Shown piece by piece: positions 33,190-46,117 of a stretch of 64,000 nt of DNA (position 1 is the first letter of the stretch; every line of letters begins with the position of its first letter). A program made the translations under genes and the position numbers. The DNA is from Gracilariopsis chorda (Eukaryota; Rhodophyta; Florideophyceae; Gracilariales; Gracilariaceae), in NCBI GenBank assembly GCA_003194525.1, contig NBIV01000311.1, positions 22,555-86,554 on the forward strand. Reading direction: 5' to 3'. The notes under the pieces were generated by a model. The model worked only from the letters and a program-made list of their open reading frames with translations, made no database searches and was not told where the DNA came from.

Positions 33190-36100
33190 GAACATGGATT
33201 TCATTTCTACGAAGTTTCCTATGGCTCATTCAGTTGTAGTACCACCGCAATCCCAAGTCTGGATCACAGTTTTTTCCAAGCAGAGTGGATCGCATGTGGT
33301 TCAACCGATTCCTTCGTTTTACGACTACCTCAACTCGCACTTCCCAACAGAGTGGTTTTTATCAAACCTGATCTTTCTTTGAAAGTTCTGGTTCCCAACT
33401 TCAGCAAAACAGCTGAATGGTCAGTCAAAACCCAAGTCCTGGGTTCGGTTCTTCTACACCCATGAGTTCCCCAGCCAACGAAAATTCCTATGGCTGCCCT
33501 CTTTGGAATTGAAACATCTAAGAACGGGGACGCCAAATTCGTTCACGCTGACCGTAACTCGGATCTCGACTTCGAAATTGAACGAATTGCTGAAACCAGT
33601 GCGCGATCATCTGATTCAGAACAGACTAGTCCTATAAAGGAACTCGAGAAGCTCGATGTAGAGCATGTCCCTGAATCTCATCGTAAGAGAATACGGGATA
33701 TACTTCGTGAGCTTCCCCCCATGTGGGATGGTTCCCTAGGAACATTAGTAATAACGGAACACCGTACTAATTTGGTACCGAACACTGGGCCACTTGCACA
33801 GCATCACTATCGTTCGGGAGCGAGAGCACGTGAAGAGGAAAATTCTCAAGCTGAAAAGATCTTACGCGCTGGCGTCATCCAACCTTTTTAGTCGGCCTGT
33901 GCTTTGCGAGTCGTTCTTGCTCCGAAATCGGATGGATCGGGGAGATTTTGTATCGATTATCGACGTCCTTACAAATATACCGTTAAAGAAGTATAACGAA
34001 TCTCTCGGATGCACTAGAAAATAGACTCACTTGAGAGTGGTATTGTGTTTACCACTCTTGACACAATTGGGGTGATTAACAAGTTCCTATCTAAAAGGAG
34101 GACGGCGATAAAACTGCGTTTGTGTGTCACCAAACACTATATCGTATTAAACAAATAGCCTTCAGGTCAAACAATAAGCGTGCTACGTTTTAACGTGCCA
34201 CAGATATTTCACTGGCCAGGTGGAAATGGACAACCTGCTCGGTGTATCTCGCCGATATAATCGTGCTGCCCAACAACTTGGATGATCACATAACCCATGT
34301 GATGAATGTCATGCGCGTGCTGCGAGATGCAGGGAGCACGCTTAAACTTAAGACATGCGAGTTATGTACCGATTCATTGAAGTATCTTGGCCAAACAATG
34401 CGCCCCGGACTGCTCTCGATAGACGAGGTAATAGTTAAGTCGCTGAATAATGCGAAACATCTGACTACGCAAACAGAACTCCAATCATTTTTCGAACTTT
34501 GTAACGTATATCGTCATTTTGATCCCCGTTTTGCAGAGCTCGCTATACCTCTCAATGGTCTCCTAGAAAAGTGATAACCAGTTCAATTAGAACCTTTTGA
34601 GAACACTAAAGCGTTTGCTTTCACGGCTCTCATCAACGCCATGGGGTTTCTGCCAATACGGGCCCTGCCAAATCATTCTTTACCCTATGCACCAGATACT
34701 GATGCCAGTGATAACAAGGTTGGCTGCGTGCTTTTTGAACTACCCGAAGACGGTGAACGGTCCCCAATTGGATCCGGTCTCGGACATTGAACGCGCACGA
34801 ACGTAACTACTCGGTTTCGGAAAAGGAGTGCCTCGTCGTTGTTTAGGGGCTTGCCAGTCTTCGACGATAGCTTATGGGAAACCATTATAAGGTACATATG
34901 GATCATTTCTGTCTCCGTTGGCGTTTGGAGATTGTCGAACCCTCTGAACGCCTCATGCGTTGGTGGTGCTTCTCACTCTCGGAATTCAATTTCGAAGTAC
35001 TCTACGAAAAGAAACCCTTAATGCGCAAGCGGACGCGTTACCCAGCGTGGGAATCACAGCAGAAGCACAAAAGGTCGATGATCTCGAGATACCATGTTTT
35101 GTGGTTGGGAGCGATGAAAACAGTACAAAGGGTTGGTTAGACGACATTTGTGACAATATTTTAGCTTCTGAAACTTTGGAGCCCCACACGAAGGCGCCTT
35201 CACGCGTATACCTCCCAAATTGTGGATTCGCGAACAACAATGCGACCCATCATGTACGCATATTTGAGCTTGGCTCAATGGAGGATATGAATTAACTTTT
35301 TCGACGAACGCTCAGGGAAATCTTGTCAGGTTGGCTGATTCTTCCCCACAGATTTTGAGATCCTACTCTTTACGGAGACGGGCTCTCCAGCTTTCTCAAT
35401 TTGTAAAACTTGGAGCATACAAGTGGGTAGGAAGTTGTATCTGACTCTCCGCAGAGATATTTATTGGACTGCCATGGCGTTTGCGTGTTATGCAGTTCGC
35501 CTCTCTTGTACGGAATGCGCTAAGAACAACGTGAAGCTACGGAAATACTCTGAGAAGTTAACTTTGTTCCCAGCTCGGGCTCCGTTAGAATTCGTGACAA
35601 TCAAGATACTTGGCGAGTTAATTCGGACGCCCCGAGGTAACCGCTGTATTCTGGTAATAACCGATCGGTTCTCCAAACTCGTACGGACGGTGCCGCTTAA
35701 ACGGGTTACAGCTGCAGCGGTAGCACAAGCCTTTGAAACCCTCTGTTTATTCGTTAATTTTCCACCGGTCGATTTATTATCAGGCGATGGTCCCCAGTTT
35801 AAGTCACACTTCTGTCAGAACGTTTATGGTAATCTAGATGTTTGAAATATGTCCATCAAAACATATCACCAGCAGGGTAATGGACAAGTGAGATGATTTA
35901 ACCGTAAAATGCTGAATGCATTATGACCGTATGTTGCGGATCATATCAAAGATTGGGACCTGTATACCAATTCAATTACATTTGCATACAATACCCAGGT
36001 ACATCGGGTTACGTCTCCTACACCTTATGAGTTCGTGCTGTCGCGAATTCCAACCTCAGTGGCAAGCAAAGCTCAACCAACTTTTTCGGCGTACCTTTCA

Positions 36101-36310
36101 CCGCGATTACAAAAGAACAACTGGAGGGAATGGTTAAAGAAGATGGTACCGGTTGCTGGGAAAGCTATGGACAAAGCTCAAGTTCCGTGAAATGGTAATG
36201 TCGACGACTAGTTTTGTCAACCGCTACCGCAGGTACACAAAAATGACTTTGCTTGCCTTCATAAGGAGTATTATAATTCTGAAAAGGAAAAGCGTCATAA
36301 GCTATCTCCA
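33190..36310 (+). pseudogene. decayed Ty3/gypsy element, copy 2
   Basis: The same family as the element at 25318-29693 by parallel blocks. A post-protease region VLVPNFSK corresponds to VLVLNFGY, and LPPMWDGSL corresponds to FTDMWDGHL. RT is heavily damaged: YLADIIV replaces YLDDIIV. RNase H keeps PDTDASDNKVG. Integrase keeps ILVITDRFSKL, GDGPQFKSHF and FAYNTQVHR. Its first catalytic Asp reads Lys (TIKILGEL), and the Glu region reads NGQVR followed by a stop. Many frame changes and stops are present. The 5' part before 33190 (32330-33190) shows only short unassignable frames. Confidence 0.75.
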
Positions 36311-36549
36311 ATCGTGGACGGACCGTAACACGTGATTTCTACGGCTAACGACACAGTCGTCTTAAACATTAATGACCAACACGACCGGGTCTCACGCGAC
36401 TGCGTTACCATCTATCCACACGCTCATCTAACGCCTGATACCGGGCATACCTCCGAGGGTAGTCTGGAATCAGTCGACCCTCTCGCCGTTTATTCTCTAT
36501 CGCGCCTAGCGATTCTAACCCATTCGGATCGTGGTTTACAGGATTAAAC

Positions 36550-39500
36550 CAAGACAACGGATCTCCGTCCTTAGGAAAAGTCCCCGGATATCCCTGCTTA
36601 CTCTGCTCGAGTCAAGCTAGAAAACACCCCACTCACCTTCTTGATGGCTCTGCCTAAAGAGAAGAATGGAGGTGCAATCACTGTCGGTATACTGGCATCG
36701 CCATGTAAAACTATTCCTGAGAATCAAACAGTTAAACACATGGTGCAAGAAGTGGACGAGGAGCCCCAAAAAGAATATGGGAACCTCACTAGTGAAGGCC
36801 TTCAAAGGGAAGACACATAAGTGACAGTGCCTGCCCTTGTGGCTCGCTTGCTTAAGTCATGGCCTTGCAGTAATGGGAAATCGTGATGAGAGACGTGAAA
36901 TCAGACACTAGTTCCCGAGATTCGTTCTGGAACGCATCGTGAGTCACAAGGGGTGGTTTATTACCACATCTGTTGGGATGTGTACCATCCAGAAGAGGAC
37001 ATGATGGAACCCTCGAACACCTGTCTAAGTCTAAATTCCTGCAATACCAACGAAAGACTCAGAAGTTCATGCCATCAACGGTCGATAAAGCCCAGGTAGG
37101 GTACAACTGTACCCGGTTCCTGAAGATTATTGCAAGACCGCGAAGCGGAGAAGTTCTAAGAAGAGAAGAAGAAGAAGATCCTCACGAATGGAACAAGAAG
37201 TTGATGAAATGTAGTAAATAGAAGACTACCGAGATAATGGTTATACCGGATTAACGGTTTAGAGAAGAAAAGTCATGATGATGAGGAACACTATGAAGTA
37301 AATAATGCAGAAGAAACATAAAGAAAGAACTACGAAGAACCACAAGTTTTGTGTATTTCAAAAGCTACTGCAAGTTTGATCACTGATACGTGAAGCCCAG
37401 ATTTCTGAGTACAAGTTCTCTGGACGAAGAAACCGCACTAGAGTGACTGGTTGACTGGAGGTATTTCGTCATGGCAAGAGACCGCAGCATTCAAACATCC
37501 ACTTTGTCTGGAGCTGCCCAGATTTCAAAGGTGTGGAGGTTCTTGCGTAAAATGACCACTTGAGGGTCGGTTACAACTGGAGGAGCTACGGGCGCTAGCG
37601 GTTACGGATCACTCATCTGATTTACGAAGCCTCATCCCTCGGGAACAACGGATTGGTGTCAAGACTCAGCGTTGCTCGGATCAACGGAACCCATGGTAGA
37701 GGTCGCCGCCAACTTTGTTTGGCCTCATCATCCATCATCGGATCATCGAATTTGACCGACGGCTCGTAATCTTCATGGAATACGAATAGTGTCGGATGAA
37801 CCGCTGTTGTGGCCGGGGGAAGACTGCACTTCTCAAAGATGTAAGCACAGAACACCGTTGCAATCACGTACGGGTCGTAATAGACGAAGTCCCTAGCAGT
37901 CGGATGTCGGCGATCCGGAGATTTGTCACGTGCATTTCTCGGAACCTGAGCACATTGATCTCACGGAACGGTATCCCAGTTGACCTGGTCGATCACATCC
38001 ACGAATTATAAGACTTCGTCCACGTTGTCTTGGCATCCCAATGGGATTAACAGGTTGAGTTCTTTGATGATGTTTCTAACCATCTACGGTATGAACCAAA
38101 GACGGTAGTCGTCATATGCTCCCCAGAGAAGGAAAAGCACTGCGCAGGTAACCCACTTTGCGGCAGTCAATAGCTAATAGCCGGATTCTGTATCATCGAT
38201 GATGTGGGAATTCATATAAGTTAAACATGGAGGCAGGTCGGGGAAACACCCCATGGGTACCCAAACCTAACTACACCATGGTGGTAGCGCTGCAAAGTGA
38301 CCCCGGGCACGTTTATGGGCATTACCTTTCGATTTCTATATGGGTGTATGGAATCAGATACCCGTGTCAGTAACGCGCCTTGCAATCAAAATGAATATTT
38401 TCGGAGAACGCTGCTTGCGTTTTGGAACGTCGGATGAACCGAAACTCGGCAGGGATGGTTTGCCTCGCCCAACAGAGCATATCGGACTCGGTGGTTACCT
38501 GCGTTCTGGTTTTGAAGTGTGTCGCGTCGAACTGGGCCATGTTATCTTTGCCATAAAGACCATACCTCGATACCTCGAAATCGTTTTCACTGGGAATCAG
38601 ATGTTGGCTTGGAGTATGCCTGAGTCCTTTACATGCGAGTTGCGTCATTTCTTCTAGGGCCCTATCTCTACACTTCGGAGTTCTATCCTTCAGAAGTTAG
38701 GATTTAACGCAATGCGTCTCTGCCAATCGCATGAAGTGAACACTTCCAGTGGAATTCCACCAGAAAGAACGCCGTCGTTTGTGTATGACTAGACTATTGG
38801 CATGTTGAAAACCCCAGACAGGTAAAACCAGAGAGGTCGGGCATAAATCGAAGGATTTTGTAATGAGTCCCGTGCTTACAGGGTTACCCTGTGGACCCAT
38901 CCGAGCTGGTTTAGGACAACTGAAGTACCCTAAGAGGAGTGCCACGCACGGAAATGTACCGGAAAAGGTATCCGAGGGTTAACCTGAGGCAGTGGAGAGG
39001 TAGGAAACTGGCTCAGTCCGGAAGATGAAGGTGCGCTACTCCCAGACTTGGAAGCACCATCTCCGGGGTTGTGTTTGTGGGGATTATTGGATTCATTGGT
39101 GAAAATGAAGTATCAGAATCGATGTTTCCAGTATTAGTTCGTTGCGTTATAGGTGGAACCAGAGGATGGTTGGTATTACTCATAAAGAGTTGGATTCTTT
39201 GTACCCTTTCTCTTGGTGTAAGGTGGGGGATTTGTAGAGCAATTCTTATGCACGTACCTTCTAGGCGTGGTAGGTCATGAATGATTCAGTATCATCGTGG
39301 CACCAGTACAGTTCAGTTATGAGCTGACCTTTAGAAAGTTTGGGTGAAATTCGACATGAGCTTTATTTGGTATCCTTCAAACCTTCATGGGCGATTTCTA
39401 TGATATGTGGTATAGATGGACGCGTGGTGATCGTATAGACAATAATCATGGCTGACATGATTCAAAAGTGTCTTGTTGTGCCGTAGCCTGCCATGCTGTT

Positions 39501-39680
39501 CATTGAAACAAAAGTGTAAACCACACGTGTGGCACAATACCTTAGTAGCATTCGTAGTTGTATTATGACCCCATAGTATTTAAAGGAGGACGGCTCTGCC
39601 GTTCTACCCTGAAGAAAAGTTAAGCTGTGACTCGGCTCTGAGGTTACCGCCTGCGCGAAGTGGCTAACGCCATTCTGGAG
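36550..39680. other. unresolved stretch, no gene recognised
   Basis: About 3.1 kb with only short frames. Minus-strand frames at 38945-38697, 38648-38367 and 37867-37622 sit after copy 2 where the antisense frame sits after copy 1, but block-to-block similarity is weak by eye. Nothing else is recognisable. Confidence 0.4.
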
Positions 39681-39879
39681 TTTGACCACGTCCAGTCTCG
39701 TAATAATCACCCACACAGTATCAAAAAGGACATCTGCAGATAATCTTGCACCATTACCAGAACAGAACCTAGGAACTTATGCTACAGGAAGTGGAATACT
39801 GAAGCCTGCGTGTGGGCGCAAGCCAATGGAAACGCCTTTTTGCGGCATTGGCAATGATTATGAAACGTTGGTCTTAAAA

Positions 39880-40730
39880 GTGCGAAAGGTCGGACTTGCC
39901 TGGTTGACTAAGGAACAAGCGAAGGGTATTAATGGAGGTTTTGCGGTACCGAAGAGTTATGAGGGAGGCGGCTTCTCTCGTGTAACGCGTCTAAAGTCTT
40001 TATAGTGGCTGGTGAGATTGATCAACCGAATCCTGGACACCTTGCAAGTTTGTGGATGCCCCTTGGGCGGAAGCTATATGTTGGAAAATCGGATATGTAC
40101 AATCAGTTTCATGGGATGAAGATACCAGAATGGATAAGCCTGTATTTCGGTTTACCTCCGATAAAAAAGCGTGACACGCAGATATACCCTGTTATGTATT
40201 CCATGCCCATGCGGTGGTCCCATTCTGTGTTCGTGGCACACGCAAGTAATCGGAAGCTGCTCGACTCTGCCGACCTATCGTTGAGGGGCTGGATAACGGG
40301 AATTATCGATGTTTTGGAATTGAGCTATGGAGTCTTTGTCGATTGTTACTTCTTCCTTTGCACGAATATGGAAAAAGCGACTATGGCATTGAAAGCAGTT
40401 ATACGGGGATCCGAGCGATGCGGGCTACTTTCCCAACCACGGAAAGTTTTGTGGCCAGGAACAGTATCCTGCACTGAAGTTCTGGGAATCGAAGTTAACG
40501 AAAATCGGTTGTTCTTGCCGGAAGTGATAAAGATGCAATGCCTTATATCGCGGACGGTAGGCTTCGTAAAGCGAAGACACTGGAAAGTGCGGGAGGTGCA
40601 GTGTCTCTTGGGAAAGTGGGCGTGGTTTTTTCTCTTGCGTCGACACCTCTTCTCGTTGCTGCAAAGAGTGTACCACTTGAGCCAGTCTGGCTCCTGTAAA
40701 CTCCAACCCACCAAAATTGCCAGACAGTAA
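39880..40730 (+). pseudogene. DIRS-like reverse transcriptase, decayed
   Basis: RT fragment beginning near GGFAVPKSYE, with one frame change near 40000. It continues through KSDMYNQFHGMKIPEW, YFGLPP and MRWSHSVFVAHA, a pattern of DIRS-type RT rather than LTR or LINE RT. The catalytic YVDD equivalent reads FVDC (YGVFVDCYFF), so the second aspartate is lost. LGIEVN and a C-terminal thumb-like stretch follow. The RNase H and tyrosine recombinase pieces that follow support the assignment. Confidence 0.7.
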
Positions 40731-40757
40731 CTCATACTTCTAGTCGAGCTATCTGGG

Positions 40758-41216
40758 TTGATAAGCATTTGCATCAACACACCCTTTTGTATCTATGCCC
40801 TGTGCATGGATGCGAATCTTTGGGGTGAGGGGGTTGTATATAGTCCATCTGAAGATGCGCTACTCCTGCTTTCTCAATCAGCGGAACGTCAATGGCGATG
40901 GGTATCCCATCAACAATGGAAGCTCGCCATCAGGCAAACTTGGCGCAAAAGAATGCCGATTCATCTTTTCGAAGGCGAGGCTCTGATTCTTGGACTACGA
41001 TGGCTGCTCCGACAACAGAAAATTCATGGGACGCGGGTGATTGTTTTTCTCGATAATCAGGCTCTAATTGGTGCTCTCCGTAAAGGACTTAGCAGCGTAG
41101 TGAGTTTCAATCGAGTGTGTCCGCGAACAGCAGCTTTATTCCTCACGGACAACTTAGATATGGATTGTCTCTATGTTCCTAGCGATGCCAACCCAGCTGG
41201 AAGGCCCTCAAGAGTT
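40758..41216 (+). pseudogene. DIRS-like RNase H
   Basis: About 150 residues with the RNase H catalytic order: Asp in MDANLWGEG, Glu in LFEGEALILGLRW, Asp in VIVFLDNQALIGALRKG, and a final Asp in PSDANPAGRPSR. The NPA-GPSR type ending is typical of retroelement RNase H domains placed before a recombinase. The frame is open to 41222 and the next domain overlaps its end in another frame. Confidence 0.7.
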
Positions 41217-42130
41217 GTATGAACTTGCCCAAAAACGATTAGAGCCGTCCAAGCTGTGCAATTATAATAGCCACCTCCAAAAATTCTTGGCGTGGTTGGA
41301 AACTTTGAGCGAGTCGGAATGCCGGTTCACCACCACTGGAGACTTCGATGAGTTATTCACACGTTACTGTGTCCACCGCTACAACGGAGATTATGATCTG
41401 GAGTATTCGGGGGGCAGCACAAGCGGAGGCTGCGTTGGAATTTTATATGCCCCAACTACAAGGAAAATTGACGCTTTCTGCGCTAAGCTTAAATGAATGG
41501 GGTGTAAGTAGGCTTATGTCACATCACGGAGTATGCCCGGAAAATGTGGTGTACGCACTAGCATAGTACATGCCTAATCATGGCCAGGCAAACGTTGGAA
41601 CTGGACTGTTATTGCTTTTTGAATGTTACCTTAGATTAAAAGATTTATTAAAGCTGAAAGTTGGCGATGTTGTGTTTTTGGATTACTTAAGCCAATGGCC
41701 ACGTTATGCTACGATGAACATCCCGATGGAAAAACGGGGACAAAACGAAGCAGTGACTATTCGAATTTGTCTTGTCCCAAAGCTTTTGTACAAATTGGTC
41801 GACCGCCGAAAAATCCAGGGACGAGAACCTCTCTTCCTATACGCACCTACACGGTTCCGGGCGATACTGCGAAGCTCATTGGACCGATTGGCGTTGCTCT
41901 TTGAGGTGACGCCCCAGATGCTGTGATTCGGAGACGCAACCATGGAAAAGTTGTTTGGACGGCTCAACGATCAGGAGATCGAGTCCCAAGGACGGTGGCA
42001 AAGTGACAAAAATTTCAAGCTTTACATACAACCTCACAAGCTTTACTTGAGCCTGAAAGCCCTCACTCTACAACAACGTAATCGGTTTACAGCGGTAGCT
42101 ACAAATGCACTTTCGCTTTTCAACGGGCTG
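41170..42130 (+). pseudogene. DIRS-like tyrosine recombinase, inactivated
   Basis: The N-terminal DNA-binding part (YNSHLQKFLAWLE) is followed, after a frame change near 41430, by AALEFYMPQLQGKL and PENVVYALA. The catalytic part has the first Arg in LLLLFECYLRLKDLLKL. The usual PHxLRHGGAT box reads PQML-stop-FGDAT at 41906-41937: His has become Gln, and the Arg codon (CGA expected) is TGA at 41924-41926. The C-terminal GRWQSDKNFKLYIQP has the third Arg and the Tyr nucleophile. This is the domain that inserts DIRS elements in place of an integrase. Confidence 0.75.
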
Positions 42131-42179
42131 TTGCCAAATTGGGCTGGGGGTTTGGAGGATCTTCAAGTCCCGTCATGAG

Positions 42180-43529
42180 TCCACTATTGAACTGAAATTT
42201 GGAAGAAATCGTGCTTAGGGGAATGTGGAAGAGGTAGTAGTAGGAGATCAACGGTCGAGGCCCCTCCGTGTGTACAAGTGTTGCATTGGATAGGGCCAGA
42301 AGTCTGGCTGTGTGAAGGAGGTGCATGGGTTCGAGGAGGGGCAGGGAAAGTGATTCAAGTTCATTGATGGATGGAGGCGCTTGCTGATACTTGGGGGGCT
42401 TTGCTGAATATCTTAACTTCGTACTAGAGTCAAATGTTGTTGTCAACTTATCATGTGCAAACCGTGCCTTTAGTTGCCTTAGAAAGTAACGTGTACCATA
42501 AGTCCTGAACGAACGTAGTGAGCTGGCGAAGGTCTTCAAGTAAGAAATGAAGTACAAGAAACATCCATAGATGTCATAACACCATTATTTAGTATCAAAT
42601 CGATGGAAGTATCTAAATACATGTCTGCATACATATGTGAATATTATAAGAAAATTTAATACTTTTCGACGCATTTTATGAAACCTAAGAACCCATAGAT
42701 GTGAATAAGAAAAGAGGCTATACTTTGAAAATAGACTTTGGGTTAGATTTAGTTACTATTTTAAATTTGCTGGAGTACAGTTGGCTCCAGCATCAGTTCT
42801 GACGTGTCTACTTTTCTTATTTTTATTCTATTCGATCTCCTGAAGAGATCAGTAACCTATTTGACATGTCTACCTAGCCTCAATGCCGAGCTGACATCTT
42901 TATTGACATCCTGTCAATATGACACGAGAACGTGCTTGTGTCAGAAAACCCCTGACCAACCATGTGGACAACATTGGCTCGGAAATACACGTAGCCTACT
43001 ACTTACAACGTTGACAAACACCTCACGCGGTACAGCAATGATCAAACGGTCATAGAAAGTTCCCGAGAGATCCGTGCCAAGTCATCATGAGCACCTAGGG
43101 GTCATGCCAGATCATCAAGACCCTGTCTGTTGCTGATCCTTGTCAAGTCATGAAACAAGTCATCTGCTGGTGAATTCGCCAAGTCATCAAACAGCTTGAT
43201 CTGGCATTGAGCCTGGTAAACCACCCATATAAGAAGGCCACCGAGAAGACCAAGCATAAGGCCGTTAAACACAGAAGATTTCTCATTGACTATTGGAACT
43301 GATAATACTAGACTAGACCCTCTATTTGAACCCCGATAGAGGCTCCGAACTTCAACTCGGATCATCACCATCGCCTTCCAACCATTCTCAACCATTAGAC
43401 CTCTGTTCCTAACACTTTGCATACCAGAAGCAAGCATTAGAAAAATCATGCTTAATGATAGTCTTGGTTTGATCAGGAGTAGTCAGAGAGCATATCAAAG
43501 ACCTCTTCATTACTAAAATAGCATTATGC
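42180..43529. other. non-coding or unassigned stretch
   Basis: No recognised gene. A minus-strand frame at 43449-43102 has one possible membrane segment (GLMLGLLGGLLIWVV) but no family, and I do not call it. Confidence 0.5.
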
Positions 43530-44290
43530 TTAAGACAAAATGAAAAGGGGTGTGTAAACGTACGTAAAAGAATTCAAACGATGATAAAAACCCGAACGCT
43601 TCTTATAGTAGCACATTCGTGGTAGAGCAGCCTGTCTTCCAGGTCGGCAAATCTGGATCTTTGTGCAATCAATGAAGCCTACGTAGTTCTGCAAAGGGGC
43701 TCCCTTTTCCTCCACTGCAAATTAATATCAGGCAGTCAGACTGCCCATCAAAGACGTCCTAGAACTCCAAAGTAGGTGTGCTTGTGATGCAGTTAGGCTC
43801 GTTATAACCTATCAGAAAACTTCGGAAAGCGCCAATGAACTCATGCCAAACATGAGCTTCATATCGATCCAGCGAAGGAACGATGCAAGACGGCGTAGCA
43901 TGATGCATGTCGCCAGTAATGGCGGTATCCTGTATCGAGATCGTTCTGTTTTGGCGCTGCTGTAGTCGCTGAGCTGGCATATGGTTTCGATCTGTGAGGC
44001 GCGTATTCGAAAGAGGAAAAGACATCGCTCTGTAGACAAAGAATGGATGGTGAAGGTGGTACTGAAAATTGCGCTTGAATGCGCGTTGATCATTCGAACG
44101 TCTTAAGCGCTTCGTGCATGACGACGAGATAAATATAGAAGGACCTCTTAATTCTGACCGTCGAATAACGCTAGCTGTATCAGGTGCAGACGATGAGCGT
44201 TGCGTCGTTTTGCACGCCCAATTCCGTAGTCTTTCTGACGCATCAGAAGTTGTGTCGAGTAGCTCAGCGGATATGCAGAGAGACAACTTG
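43530..44290 (-). pseudogene. PIF/Harbinger transposase relic
   Basis: A minus-strand frame ending near 43812 reads FRIRASQIETICQL ... CIMLRRLASFLRWIDMKLMFG, then SSLALSEVF. This is the characteristic N-terminal block of Harbinger (DDE_4) transposases, where LRRL.....RW.D....FG and LSEIF are conserved. Further on, 43715-43530 reads NYVGFIDCTKIQICRP, matching the first catalytic Asp block (GFIDGT...CRP). Stops and frame changes separate the blocks and the other two catalytic residues are not seen, so this is a truncated remnant. The partner Myb-like protein of this superfamily was not found. Confidence 0.65.
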
Positions 44291-44299
44291 TACTCATAT

Positions 44300-45786
44300 A
44301 CAAGACATGTTTCTCGTCAGCTTAATATTAGTTCTCTGCCGTATGACTCGGCAGAGAAAGGAAAATGTTTGACCTTGTCAAGTCACGAAACGGGAACCAT
44401 TTTTATTTGCGTAGGATCTCTACTGAGCTCCTACAGAATGCAAGCGCACTCGTTGAAAGTTTCTTATTGTAGAATGGGTACGACGACCATAGTACAAAGT
44501 GACAAATCTTTATTTGTGCATAAGTTACACAACACAACAACCATTTTATGAATACAGGCAGCAACCTTACATATCAGTATCGCTCTCACCATCAAACTCG
44601 CTTTTACGATTAACACCAACAGTGCTGTAACTAAGAACTATTCTTCTACCTAAGAGTTCAATATCCGCCACCAAGTCTAGTAGATACTATGAAAGTTTAG
44701 ACAAGAACGGTTGTCTTCACACCACTTTACTTTAAGTCGGAAGGACAATCCAGACTTATATAGTGTTTTGAAGACTTCACTATCATGCATACGTCACAGG
44801 AACTCTTAAAAATCCAATAGTACTTCGTGACTCAATTCAGGTTGTCCTCAATTCAGAAATCATGTTTATTTGTAAACAGAATAAGTAAGAATGTAAACTC
44901 TCTCTACAAAAATTCATATCTCACGTCAGATACCAGACTTTTTCAGCGCTACAGTTGATGATTCCATTTCCCGATTGTTTTCCGTTCTGACGAAAAGAGA
45001 GGTCTGTAATAGAATGACATGGTTTGCAAACCGTACAAATGACCATGAAACTTTGATTGAGGTATGTCCATTTGTAAGCTGGGATGATTGGCCTACGTTT
45101 CTTTTCTCACAGACGTCAGTCCCCAAAACTTGGCAAGGCCCTGTCCATGTCTTCTAAGTGTCAATGTGTCGGTTTTTGGAAAACCCCACTATGTGTGGTG
45201 AAGCGTCCCAACTGTTCCGAGATATCCTATGACAAACAAAGAAGTTGGGGAGGTTTGATCAATTAATGCAGGATGAAATGACAATGTATTGTCAGCGTCT
45301 CGCTACTTTCGCGCAGCAGTGGTTGTGAAAAACATGGGGTAGTGCCTGGCGGCTTGGCCGACAGAGAACGTCATCGAAGAAGCAGCTGTACGACATTGCA
45401 GCATGAGAAGTTGACGCCCATTCACGTATAGTGGAGTGCTGCCATCGCTTTCTGTTTTCGAATAAGTTCTCGATTCATAATTCCATGTAACATGAAACAG
45501 TAACGTGTAGTCACTGCTCTGTATTTCCGCGCTTCCTAATATGAAGGATGACGTTAAGATGTTGGCAAATTTTACGGAACGCCCTTGACACCAAGTCGAG
45601 TGGGTGTGTCAACTCTGTTCATGAACATCGTCCTATCATGAAACGGCATGCAGAAGAGAGGATTCGAATCCCCGATTGAAAGCAGAAACCCTGAATAAAA
45701 CAATGTGGAGAGGAGGTTACCTAAGACCGGTGTACATCAGAACTTTTCACCATGACTTGAGAAGCATGGTATCATGCTACTTGTGG
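44300..45786. other. non-coding stretch before the Helitron array
   Basis: No gene recognised. Immediately left of the array, 45764-45779 contains a small hairpin AGCATG-GTAT-CATGCT followed by ACTTG, resembling the 3' ends of the Helitron units and possibly the end of another copy. Confidence 0.5.
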
Positions 45787-45881
45787 TCCCCCCTTATTAA
45801 ACCGGAAGTTTGTCTGTCTGACTGTCTGTGTGTCAGCTAACGCCCACTGATTGACTGAAAAATCCGCAAGGAGGCTGCCAA

Positions 45882-45947
45882 GTGGAAACGTGGCATTTTA
45901 TGCGCTCCAAGAGGCATCTTGCACCGCATATTGCGACACGTTTCCAC
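45882..45947. repeat. 66-bp imperfect palindrome near Helitron 5' end
   Basis: It starts GTGGAAACGTG and ends CACGTTTCCAC, with further pairing through GCATTTTATGCG against CGCATATTGC. The stem is about 30 bp with few mismatches. It is conserved in all units, for example at 56322-56387. Confidence 0.8.
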
Positions 45948-46086
45948 CTGGTGCCTTTTGCATGCCACAGTAGCCTAGCCGTTTGACCAAAGTAGCCCAC
46001 CCGTTACACTACAGTAACCGATCCGTTGCACTGCAGTGCACATGACCGTTTTGATTACTATTTTTCAACGTTCATGTGCACCAATC

Positions 46087-46117
46087 GCATTGCACGCTAT
46101 ACAAAAGCGTGCAATGC
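46087..46117. repeat. 12-bp hairpin, likely source of the 56-bp minisatellite
   Basis: GCATTGCACGCT and AGCGTGCAATGC around a 7-base loop, single copy in the large unit. In the derivatives the same place holds 7-12 tandem copies of a 56-bp unit with the related arms TGGCAC and GTGCCA. Confidence 0.7.

Noticed and set aside
43102-43449. Small membrane protein candidate
   Set aside because: A single hydrophobic segment in a frame with no family match or second copy; not enough to call a gene.
44114-44551. 145-codon plus-strand frame
   Set aside because: It overlaps the Harbinger transposase N-terminal block on the other strand and looks like a shadow.
45655-45680. tRNA-like T-arm GGATTCGAATCC
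   Set aside because: The flanking bases do not form a 5-bp T-stem, and no acceptor, D or anticodon arm is found upstream.
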